Position numbers and translations under genes: made by a program. From positions 1 through 13,313 of the forward strand of contig CAMBHM010000017.1 in the NCBI GenBank assembly GCA_945867185.1: DNA of 13,313 nt, given 5' to 3'. The stretch comes from Legionella genomosp. 1 (lineage in GTDB: Bacteria > Pseudomonadota > Gammaproteobacteria > Legionellales > Legionellaceae). The notes beneath the pieces are model-generated. The model worked only from the letters and a program-made list of their open reading frames with translations. It made no database searches and was not told the DNA's origin. Positions 1 to 6,719 of this stretch are shown piece after piece (the stretch's first letter is position 1; the number at the start of each line of letters is the position of its first letter).

Positions 1-1
1 G

Positions 2-73
2 AAGTGGAAACTCAATTTAATTGAAGGGTTGAATCCAACATGGTGCGATTTATACGAAGAAATATGTTCTTAA
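2..73 (+). CDS. GIY-YIG nuclease family protein, C-terminal fragment (cut by window edge)
   Basis: Reading from base 2 gives about 23 codons ending at TAA (71-73). The peptide contains WKLNLIE, then NPTW and DLYEEI. This matches the usual C-terminal tail of the small (about 80-100 residue) GIY-YIG endonuclease-like proteins, which end in a pattern like W-K-x-x-L-I-E-x-x-N-P-x-W-x-D-L-Y. The catalytic GIY-YIG part would lie to the left of the window and is not seen, so activity cannot be judged. It is followed at once by a GC-rich palindrome and is convergent with the ATPase gene. The call rests on a short tail only, but the pattern is distinctive. Confidence 0.65.
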   Translation, partial: KWKLNLIEGLNPTWCDLYEEICS

Positions 74-83
74 CATGAGCATC

Positions 84-128
84 TCCTGGATGCCGCGGAC
101 AAGCCGCGGCACGTCGGCGTCGGGGGGG
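84..128. repeat. GC-rich palindromic (REP-like) intergenic element
   Basis: TGCCGCGG (91-98) and CCGCGGCA (104-111) form a perfect 8-bp stem with a 5-nt loop, ACAAG. The stem is framed by CCTGGA on the left and a GTCGG-rich stretch ending in seven G (122-128) on the right. The layout resembles the CCTGGAT...CCGCGG-ACAAG-CCGCGG...GACG palindromes scattered between genes in several intracellular or host-associated proteobacteria; that comparison is from memory. Its GC content stands out sharply from the AT-rich flanks. It lies between two convergent genes and could end transcription or block RNA decay, but no T-run follows the stem on either strand, so it is not a classic intrinsic terminator. 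Confidence 0.6.
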
Positions 129-156
129 ATCAAATGTCAACAGCCCCTAATAGTTT

Positions 157-1287
157 TCAAAAATCTAATCGCTCACGTAGTAAGTGCTTTATGATAGGAT
201 TAATAATTTGATAGCCTGCTTCATTTTTTTCAACAATGTCTTTTTCAACCAACCCAGTCATGGCGCTTGAGACTGAGCTTAGTGCCATGCCCATGGTGCT
301 GATTGAGGATGCTGACATTAGATTTCCACCAGAGTTGTTAGCAACAAATTTCAATACTTTTCTCTGCCCCATTGAAAGATGTGTTATCTCAGCATTGGCA
401 TCACTGTACTCTTCTTCTACAACTTGAATCCAGGCATTTGTTACATCCATCATTTTCGGCATACATTTGCTATTAGCCCATAGCACGTCACACAAATAAT
501 TCACGTAATAAGGATGCCGCTCTGACAAGAGCATGATGCGCATGAAAACATCTTCCTCCAGCAAACGTCCCCAAGCCAGCCTGGCTGATTTATTTAAATG
601 TGCTTCATAATGTTCGGCAGATATGCGTTCGAGGTGAAGTTTTCTACAGATCTTGTAAAGTGGCCTACGTTGATCATCAAACATAGACCGTAATAAACTT
701 CTATTACTCCCGGAAAATACAATCGCTAAATGCCGCATATCTTGTGCCATATTTCTGATGGCGGCCTCTACCCCGCTGCTTTTAGAAATCAATCCCACCG
801 TTTGAAATTCGTCCATCAATACTATCGCGCGTCGATTTTTAGTTTCAAGTAATTTTTCAATTAATCCAAGGGTTTCTTGCACGTTAGCCGCGGGATTATT
901 TTGTGTGCCGACAGCTAGCTCTAAATGAGCATATTCTGTCCCAATATTTATTTTAGGGATTAAATGACGTGCAAAATTTTTGATAGTCTCTATGCTTTTT
1001 TCAATTGGCCCAATGGCTTTGCCAATCAAATGACAAATGCCCTGCCTAATCAAAAAGTCCACATCATGCTCATCAGAGCACGTATTAAAGTTTAAACTTA
1101 CTACCGGAACATGACATATCTCAATAGCCTTTTCTGCCAAACTTGATTTTCCAAATCGTCTCGGTGCAATTAAAAGCGAGTGCTTACAAACTGTAATATT
1201 ATCAACCAGCCACTCTGTTTCTATGGTTCTATTACAAAAAGCCTCTCCATGCGCTTTTCCCAGTGGAAAGTAGTCTCTTGCTTTCAA
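157..1287 (-). CDS. Archaeal-type AAA+ ATPase (COG1672-like ATP-binding protein)
   Basis: 376 residues. The N-terminus has the family-typical YFPLGKAHGEAFCNR block (residues 6-20). Next come a Walker A/P-loop variant, APRRFGKSS (41-49, Lys47), a Walker B with hydrophobic strand and acidic pair, IVLMDEF (155-161), and a sensor-like segment, FSGSNRSLL (191-199). Residues from about 303 to the end are likely a winged-helix domain. This matches the predicted ATPases of the archaeal AAA+ superfamily, about 370-390 residues long, found sporadically in bacteria; their cellular role is not established. The start is TTG (1285-1287): an in-frame TGA lies five codons upstream, no ATG intervenes, and the conserved N-terminal block begins directly after it. 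Base composition is more AT-rich than in the envelope genes, and the gene stands alone beside a repeat, both consistent with horizontal gain. Confidence 0.8.
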   Translation of the reverse strand: MKARDYFPLGKAHGEAFCNRTIETEWLVDNITVCKHSLLIAPRRFGKSSLAEKAIEICHVPVVSLNFNTCSDEHDVDFLIRQGICHLIGKAIGPIEKSIETIKNFARHLIPKINIGTEYAHLELAVGTQNNPAANVQETLGLIEKLLETKNRRAIVLMDEFQTVGLISKSSGVEAAIRNMAQDMRHLAIVFSGSNRSLLRSMFDDQRRPLYKICRKLHLERISAEHYEAHLNKSARLAWGRLLEEDVFMRIMLLSERHPYYVNYLCDVLWANSKCMPKMMDVTNAWIQVVEEEYSDANAEITHLSMGQRKVLKFVANNSGGNLMSASSISTMGMALSSVSSAMTGLVEKDIVEKNEAGYQIINPIIKHLLRERLDF

Positions 1288-1316
1288 TATAAGCTCTCAG
1301 TGATAACCGTAGTGCT

Positions 1317-1346
1317 AGTATACTATGTCATTTTACGCTGCGTAAA
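1317..1346 (-). promoter_or_regulatory. Promoter of the ATPase gene with overlapping palindrome
   Basis: On the minus strand, TTTACG (1346-1341) as -35 is followed by 18 bp and TATACT (1322-1317) as -10. This places the start of transcription near 1310 and leaves a leader of about 23 nt before the TTG codon at 1287. The -35 lies inside a perfect palindrome, TTTACGC-T-GCGTAAA (1332-1346), and the -10 lies inside another, TAGTATACTA (1316-1325). Such placement fits repression by a dimeric regulator, possibly autoregulation by the ATPase's own helix-turn-helix end, but no regulator is identified. Confidence 0.45.
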
Positions 1347-1365
1347 TATTCGCTGCGTAAATATT
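1336..1365. repeat. 15-bp tandem duplication upstream of the ATPase gene
   Basis: CGCTGCGTAAATATT occurs twice head to tail (1336-1350 and 1351-1365), and the two bases CG follow the second copy. Only the first copy completes the TTTACGC-T-GCGTAAA palindrome, because the left arm TTTA precedes it alone. It is either a chance slippage duplication or a second binding half-site upstream of the -35. Confidence 0.8.
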
Positions 1366-1479
1366 CGAGTCTATGTTTCGGGCGCGATCCTAAATAAAAT
1401 CGAGGCGTTACACATGAGATGATTCGGTGATATTGACCCGAATTTTTTCTCTTCACGGGCTGTCTATTTTACCAATTAT

Positions 1480-1488
1480 TGTTATACT
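1480..1488 (+). promoter_or_regulatory. Possible extended -10 promoter for the 1687-6691 operon
   Basis: TG-T-TATACT (TG at 1480-1481, hexamer 1483-1488) fits an extended -10 element. No good -35 is found at 16-18 bp, which extended -10 promoters can tolerate. It would give a leader of about 190 nt containing the hairpins described separately. No better hexamer pair was found closer to the gene. Confidence 0.3.
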
Positions 1489-1502
1489 GCGCGTGATCTC
1501 TC

Positions 1503-1546
1503 CTGCACGATTGCAGCCCTGTTAAACCATGAACAATGGTTCGGCT
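1503..1546 (+). other. Possible structured leader: competing hairpins
   Basis: CTGCA-CGAT-TGCAG (1503-1516) is one perfect 5-bp hairpin. AACCAT-GAACA-ATGGTT (1525-1541) is a 6-bp hairpin that can be extended below an internal loop by AGCC (1515-1518) with GGCT (1543-1546). That extension would compete with the first hairpin for bases 1515-1516. No known riboswitch or attenuator is recognised and no leader peptide is evident. Confidence 0.25.
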
Positions 1547-1686
1547 CAATAGATAAATTTTTAGTCTTTATGGCGCGGATTTTTGATCATGTACAGTATT
1601 AATTCGATTATCATACAGCAACTCTCTCTTGTACTTGAAAAATCCCTTATATTGTACTAAACCGATAGGTACTGTTGATCTTTTAG

Positions 1687-3939
1687 ATGGGGAAAGTAAT
1701 GCCTGGAACAATAACAGCTTTGGTCTTACGCGCTCAACATTTACTTGATTCCACCAGCGTTATTACTGAAGAAAAAATAAGAAGCCTAAGTGCTCTGTGT
1801 GAGGCATTGGGGACTCTGGTAAGCAGTCCGCAACTACCGAGATCCATCTTGGATCTTGCTGTTATTTTTACTCATGAATCGAAAGGAAACAGGGATGTCC
1901 TAACGTTTCCACACGTACCCTGCGTAGCGGATCTATGGCACAAACATCATGAAATAGCTTGCAGACAGACGACCGTTGGAAACATTTTAGAAGCGTTAGC
2001 AAGACTACCCGATGCACAATCCGGCTCTCTCACGTTCTCCAAACTAATTTTAGGATATGTCGCAGAAGTATCCTTGGCTATTGCGAACATGCACAACACA
2101 CGCGATGCTACAATGCAATACCAAGCTTTTGAATATTTAGATCGGGTATTAAGACTAGTCCTCACCCCCACACACTCAGGCTACTTAACCGATGAAACCA
2201 GGCAAGCCCTTCAACATATTCAAAATCATGCAATCAGAAACTATCTAAACAGCTCGGAGCCACTTTCTGATGAAATCACGCACGCACTAGCAGCCTGTAC
2301 TCAAACCACCCAAGAACTCAGTCGATGTTTAATCAGACTGACCTTTGTACTGTCTGCCGCAGGCAATACTCATAAAGACGTTTTGCCTAAAGCCGCAGAA
2401 AGCACCAAAACATTTCTTGCTGCCCTGTCCGATAATCCATTCACACCGTTCTTAACCAATGCACTGGATTTTCTATCACAAATTGAAAGTCAAGATGAAC
2501 GATATTTTAACTCGGAACCCCTAGCATTACCTGACTCCAGCGACATACAGATCTTCATTAGGAGCTGTATCGATAGATTCGTAGAAAGTTCTTTTCCTCA
2601 AATAAACTACTTGTTGTTACAAGCAAGAGATGAAAGCAAAGGAGTCGTCTGGGTTACAAGTAAACATACGGCAGAAATTGATCACGCTAGTCAAGTACTG
2701 TGCAAGCTGACGCAGTGGGTCCAGTTATTCTTATTCGTGGCTCATAAAGCACGCTTCTTAGATTTGATCGTCAGGATTCAAGGCCAACAGATCTTTCTCA
2801 ATCAAGCAGAAGCCCACATGTTAAAACAATTTTTATCTGCCTTAACTGGCAGTACATTAGAACTAGGTAGATGGGCTACTCAATTAGATAGATCATTTCA
2901 CGATCTCAGACGCTCCCCCAGAAAATTCGTCGACCATGAACATGATGTGTTACACCAGCTCGAGCAGATCTGTAGGCATATAAACACGATACACCAACAA
3001 GCCATCGTCCCCTTACAAGGCATTGATCAGCTATTGCCTAAGCTGATGGCCGTGCATGACCGAATGATGCAGAGCCATTTTGAAGAAATGAAAACAATAA
3101 AAAGATTGGCCTCAAGAGGGAATCAGGCCCTTGATCAATTTGTTTGTTTTCTAGATAGCGGACTGCTCTCTGATACGACGAGAGTCACACAAGGCACGGC
3201 ACTGGCTCTTGAGGACGCTTCCCCTGCACTGACAGTTGCCACCCGCCGCAAGCAGCCCCCTTCTTTTACTAGAAAAGAACCCCTAAAAAACACAAGCTTG
3301 TGGACATGGTTCCTCGGTATAACCATCCTATCTATTCTCACTTTAGGCATTCTCTTTGCAGCTGAAACCATCGCCTTACCTGCCACTTTTTTAGCATTTG
3401 GTCTAGTCGGCGGTGGGTTTCTACTCGCAACCATCATCACAGGCTGCTTATGGATTGCAGGATTCGCCTTCAATCACTATTTCTCAAAAAGTACCCCTGC
3501 ACTGCCGAGATCTCCGTCTTCCCATTCGGTCATGGTCCAACAATTAAGCCTATCTCCCCGCCCCCCGCCGGCTCCTCAACCGGTATCTATTGCAGCCCCA
3601 AGCCCCCCCCCTATGGCACAACAACCAACAGAGCCTCTTACTGCTACTGGTGTTGCAGGCTGCACGACAGCACCAACACCCGTTGAATCGTCTCTAGCAG
3701 TAAAATTACGAGCATGTTTTCTAGATGCACAAAGAAAACGCACCTTCTCGACGACTGAGAAAATACAACTTCATTTAGAAACTTGGGCCGCTTTTTACAC
3801 ACAACCCCTCGCTGAAATAGCACTCACCCTCCTCACACTCCACGACGAGAAGCAGATTCAACTCAGCCCCGAGGCTGAACGCTATCTTTTAAATGATGCA
3901 TTAAACACGACGCGCCGACGGCGCATTACACTTGCTTAG
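1687..3939 (+). CDS. Unrecognised 750-residue membrane protein with proline-rich linker
   Basis: No family is recognised. Residues 1-530 are predicted mostly alpha-helical, without a signal peptide or clear catalytic motif. Two hydrophobic segments follow (about 539-561 and 567-595), separated by a short turn and suggesting a membrane hairpin. A linker of about 605-665 is rich in proline, serine and alanine (PRPPPAP and SPPP are examples). A helical C-terminal domain (about 667-740) ends in a TTRRRR cluster. This layout puts the large N-domain and the small C-domain on the same side of the membrane, most simply the cytoplasm. The start is uncertain: ATG 1687 has no Shine-Dalgarno, while ATG 1699 (residue 5) has purine-rich GGGGAAAG just upstream. 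It lies 13 nt before the PEPC-like gene, so the two are probably cotranscribed. The long helical build resembles secreted effectors of Legionellales, but no secretion signal is demonstrated. Confidence 0.8.
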   Translation: MGKVMPGTITALVLRAQHLLDSTSVITEEKIRSLSALCEALGTLVSSPQLPRSILDLAVIFTHESKGNRDVLTFPHVPCVADLWHKHHEIACRQTTVGNILEALARLPDAQSGSLTFSKLILGYVAEVSLAIANMHNTRDATMQYQAFEYLDRVLRLVLTPTHSGYLTDETRQALQHIQNHAIRNYLNSSEPLSDEITHALAACTQTTQELSRCLIRLTFVLSAAGNTHKDVLPKAAESTKTFLAALSDNPFTPFLTNALDFLSQIESQDERYFNSEPLALPDSSDIQIFIRSCIDRFVESSFPQINYLLLQARDESKGVVWVTSKHTAEIDHASQVLCKLTQWVQLFLFVAHKARFLDLIVRIQGQQIFLNQAEAHMLKQFLSALTGSTLELGRWATQLDRSFHDLRRSPRKFVDHEHDVLHQLEQICRHINTIHQQAIVPLQGIDQLLPKLMAVHDRMMQSHFEEMKTIKRLASRGNQALDQFVCFLDSGLLSDTTRVTQGTALALEDASPALTVATRRKQPPSFTRKEPLKNTSLWTWFLGITILSILTLGILFAAETIALPATFLAFGLVGGGFLLATIITGCLWIAGFAFNHYFSKSTPALPRSPSSHSVMVQQLSLSPRPPPAPQPVSIAAPSPPPMAQQPTEPLTATGVAGCTTAPTPVESSLAVKLRACFLDAQRKRTFSTTEKIQLHLETWAAFYTQPLAEIALTLLTLHDEKQIQLSPEAERYLLNDALNTTRRRRITLA
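3603..3611 (+). repeat. C9 homopolymer within the proline-rich linker
   Basis: Nine consecutive C encode part of Ser-Pro-Pro-Pro in the linker. Gain of one C would shift reading into a frame that stops at 3684-3686 and would remove the C-terminal domain. Tracts of this length can slip during replication, and can also be sequencing errors. Confidence 0.8.
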
Positions 3940-3942
3940 AAA

Positions 3943-3948
3943 TAAGGA
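3943..3948 (+). promoter_or_regulatory. Ribosome binding site setting the start of the PEPC-like gene
   Basis: TAAGGA lies 4 nt before ATG 3953. This supports ATG 3953 over an in-frame TTG at 3932, which would overlap the previous gene by 8 nt and has no comparable site. Confidence 0.7.
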
Positions 3949-3952
3949 TTTC

Positions 3953-6691
3953 ATGACGCACCTCATCACCAGACTATTTACAACAGCCACGCGTGCCCTT
4001 GCAACATCAACCCAACCACTGCCCTTGACACGATTATCACATTTTCCAACCAAGGTACAACATGAGGCAGCGCATCTCTTGACTATAGCTTCCAAGGCGG
4101 CCGCTACCCAGGGAATACAAGCTCCCTTTGCCACAGCACAAGCATGGCTATTAGATTCGGAGTTTTTTAAAAATCCTCCTCAAAAAATAGCTTCCAAAGC
4201 GACTTATCGGGCCTATGCCTCTTTAAGTTACCTGATGAATCTCGTCATACAGCGTTATTACGAAGGGATCATCAATACAAAAGCCGCCTCACTCACAAAG
4301 ATCACTCAAACTGTCATCGCGCCCGTTCTAACCCGTCACCCTTGTTGTCCTACACCAGAAGTATATCCCTTGTTAGGTCAACTGATGGGTTGTATCGAAC
4401 AAAAGCGCTGGGAGGATGCAGAGCCCCTCATTCATGCGCTACTAAAATTTGACTCAAGCATTCCAAACATGACTTTGCAACGCGAGATTCAACTCAATCT
4501 ACCTTTAATTGAACACCTGCTTGGTGCAGGCGTGCAATATGAAATCACCCATAACCTGCTGCCCCGTTCTGTGATTCGTCCACAAAATTGGGGAGGGTAT
4601 GATGGTGATCGCACCCCCGTTACAGCGGAAGTAGTATTGGCTACAAAAATAATAGAAACGCAATACGCGTTACAGCTCTATCAAAAACACTGCACCCAGA
4701 TGCTCTCGGAAGAGCGCTTGCCGAGCAGCTTTAAACACTATCTCGTGTCTTTACAAAAAATACTATCAGAAACAGAAACCACTTTTAAACCCGTTTGGCG
4801 ATTGGTGAAAACCAAAGCCATCATTTATGCCCAAGCTTTTGCCCCCGGGGAGCCCCTGCTGCGTCATACTGTCCATCAATTTTTTATTGATGGATCCGCC
4901 TCCATCCCCACCTTTATAGAAGGGACTGACGAACTATTTCGCAGTTGGGGTAGAACATTGTCAACCGATCCAACACTGGCCTGTCATCAACTGGATCAAG
5001 AGATTAAAACCATCTTTCAACTTGTTTTCTCAAAGAAAAAAGCCTGTTTACAAGGGATTCAAATTCTACAAAGAGAAGCGGCAAAATCAGATGTCCCGCT
5101 CACTACAAAAAGATCCACCCAAACCCTCTATCATCTCTTTCAAAATGCGGGGTTCCATCTCACAGAAGGCCAAGGCCGATTAGGTAGCGAAGCCATCCTC
5201 CCGGCTTGTCATGAACTGATGGAGCAGGATGGATTCTCAGCCATTGATGATTTCGAAGACTCATTCTTCCATGCTATTGATGTCTATGCAGAAAGACCCC
5301 TTTGCACTCTAGAAGAGTTGTCCAAATGTTCTGGTGATACGCAAACAGTCATTAAATATTTTCAAAGTATGACCTTTCTAAACAGCATCGATTCACGCAA
5401 TATGCCCTATCTTATTCTTGCAAATTTCACCGGCCCGAGCTGTTTTTTAAGTGCTTTTTACTTGGCCGTCCGAATGGGATTGATCACCGTACGGAAAAAC
5501 AAAGTGGTTGACAGTCACATCGTTTTAGTTCCGCTTGCTGAAAGGCCCGAGGATCATTTCCAGATGGCTACCTGGTTTGACACCTTATGTAGCCACCCCC
5601 TCATTAAATCTTACTATGCTTGTACCATGGAATGGGTATGGATGACGGCTTTTAGTGATACACCGCGAGAGCGAGGAATGATGGAGGCCTTAGTTAGTAT
5701 TGAAGTGGCCACCCATGAAGTCCATGACGTATTCAAACGACAATTCCCCGATCTCTTCCGAATGATGTTATATCGTCATCAATTAGGACGTGGATCAAGT
5801 GGGCTTCGTTCCGGAGAATTAGGCATCGACTTGATCACAAGACGACATCCTGTCGCTCATACTGTGCTCTCAAGAACATTGCAGTCCGGTGAATCCGATG
5901 ATGCTTTCTCAACTCCAGAACGGGCAAGCATTTGGCTAGAGCAAGAACTAAAGCTCCCAAAAACCTATGCACCCTATGATAAAAAATGGATGTGTTTTTT
6001 ACGTCAGTTTACAAAACCAGGCGCCGACGCCTTTGAAAAAATAATGACCGATCCAACAGGTCGAATGAATCAATTTTTAATCAAGTTAAATGAAACCGAT
6101 TATGTCATCAATCACTCACCCATGGGATCACGTAAGAACCCCCCGATGAGTCTATTTCAATTGCCCACAGCACTCATTGTGGGCCAACGCATGATAAGCA
6201 TTGTAAGATTGCTTGCAAATGAACTCCATCTATATGTGCATGCCTTTATTCCTCTTGTTCATTCCATGCAAGTCTATTTACAAAACGGCGGGCAACTGTC
6301 TGAGCTACAACGTTGTTATCATGAACATGTGTTTTTTCAACGACTGGTGAGCAAACTGGAAGAACTACTCTACTTCTCCAATGAAACGGCTCTACAGCAC
6401 TATCGCGAGCTGGATCCCGAGTTGGTAGATGAATTGATTCAACAGACTCACCTGGCAAAAGAGTATGTTTTAACCATTTCAGGACAAACTCGGTTATTGG
6501 AAAAACGTCCCGAACTGGAGCTCATCTGGACTTGGCGAAACGAACAGGCTGCCCGTGCGGCTATTTTAAAAAGAACATTATATCCTAAGGCAGGACTCTT
6601 TAATCTGCACGCACCCAGTGCTGAAGAGCGCCGCATTAGAACAGACATTCAACACGTCGACGGACCCTCCCTGTTTGGACGGTATGCATAA
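3953..6691 (+). CDS. Strongly diverged phosphoenolpyruvate carboxylase-like protein, possible pseudoenzyme
   Basis: 912 residues (bacterial PEPC about 880). True PEPC joins bicarbonate to phosphoenolpyruvate to give oxaloacetate. Landmarks occur in PEPC order. VLTRHPCC (His129) stands where VLTAHPTE is expected. GGYDGDRTPVTAEV (214-227) replaces GGDRDGNPxVTxEV. GFHL with Arg409 and Ser412 fits the GFHLAxLDxRQxS block. YLILANF...RMGLI (486-511) fits YIISMA...KEAGL. PLAE (Glu530) fits PLFET. FSDTPRERG (Asp569, Arg572) fits YSDSxKDxG. HQLGRGSSGLRSG (609-621; Arg613, Arg619) fits HGRGGTVGRGG. GSR (Arg727), SL..LP and GQ fit the GSRPAKR...SLRAIP...TQ block. FFQRL..KLEELL and VLTIxG...WRN (Arg862) fit the C-terminal helices. 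By this reading the metal ligands (Glu506, Asp543 in E. coli) are kept, while Lys546 is Arg, Arg713 is Phe, and the Asp-inhibitor contacts Lys773 and Asn881 are lost. Homology is likely; carboxylase activity is doubtful. It shares an operon with the preceding membrane protein gene. Confidence 0.72.
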   Translation: MTHLITRLFTTATRALATSTQPLPLTRLSHFPTKVQHEAAHLLTIASKAAATQGIQAPFATAQAWLLDSEFFKNPPQKIASKATYRAYASLSYLMNLVIQRYYEGIINTKAASLTKITQTVIAPVLTRHPCCPTPEVYPLLGQLMGCIEQKRWEDAEPLIHALLKFDSSIPNMTLQREIQLNLPLIEHLLGAGVQYEITHNLLPRSVIRPQNWGGYDGDRTPVTAEVVLATKIIETQYALQLYQKHCTQMLSEERLPSSFKHYLVSLQKILSETETTFKPVWRLVKTKAIIYAQAFAPGEPLLRHTVHQFFIDGSASIPTFIEGTDELFRSWGRTLSTDPTLACHQLDQEIKTIFQLVFSKKKACLQGIQILQREAAKSDVPLTTKRSTQTLYHLFQNAGFHLTEGQGRLGSEAILPACHELMEQDGFSAIDDFEDSFFHAIDVYAERPLCTLEELSKCSGDTQTVIKYFQSMTFLNSIDSRNMPYLILANFTGPSCFLSAFYLAVRMGLITVRKNKVVDSHIVLVPLAERPEDHFQMATWFDTLCSHPLIKSYYACTMEWVWMTAFSDTPRERGMMEALVSIEVATHEVHDVFKRQFPDLFRMMLYRHQLGRGSSGLRSGELGIDLITRRHPVAHTVLSRTLQSGESDDAFSTPERASIWLEQELKLPKTYAPYDKKWMCFLRQFTKPGADAFEKIMTDPTGRMNQFLIKLNETDYVINHSPMGSRKNPPMSLFQLPTALIVGQRMISIVRLLANELHLYVHAFIPLVHSMQVYLQNGGQLSELQRCYHEHVFFQRLVSKLEELLYFSNETALQHYRELDPELVDELIQQTHLAKEYVLTISGQTRLLEKRPELELIWTWRNEQAARAAILKRTLYPKAGLFNLHAPSAEERRIRTDIQHVDGPSLFGRYA

Positions 6692-6719
6692 CGGTTCCAA
6701 TAAGAATCGCGTCTGTCGA
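6692..6719. other. 28-nt convergent gap between the PEPC-like gene and bamA
   Basis: The two genes meet tail to tail. Only a weak 5-bp inverted repeat, AATCG (6705-6709) with CGATT (6717-6721), is present, and it runs into the bamA stop codon. No GC-rich stem with a T-run is visible on either strand, so no intrinsic terminator is called. Confidence 0.4.

Larger units (their letters stand above)
1366..1686. other. Non-coding stretch before the two-gene operon
   Basis: No credible coding region or RNA gene is seen here. It is AT-rich and holds a possible promoter around 1480-1488, two small hairpins (1503-1516 and 1525-1541), and two copies of the heptamer TTGTACT (1629-1635 and 1652-1658) starting 23 bp apart. 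Together with 1288-1365 it forms the divergent regulatory region between the ATPase gene and the 750-residue membrane protein gene. Confidence 0.6.

Noticed and set aside
91..128. Intrinsic terminator for the ATPase or GIY-YIG gene
   Set aside because: The stem is perfect but no T-run follows on either strand; better described as a palindromic repeat.
1580..1610. PmrA-like TTAAT site upstream of the operon
   Set aside because: Only a partial match on the opposite strand (TTAATACT); too weak to claim.
1366..1686. tRNA or known riboswitch in the long intergenic stretch
   Set aside because: No cloverleaf, T-loop consensus or known riboswitch core could be found by eye; only short hairpins.
3135..3473. 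Antisense 112-residue open frame in the membrane protein gene
   Set aside because: It has no motif or ribosome site, and the plus-strand gene covering it is intact.
3932..3952. TTG start for the PEPC-like gene overlapping the previous gene
   Set aside because: ATG 3953 has TAAGGA at 4 nt spacing; the TTG at 3932 has no comparable ribosome site.
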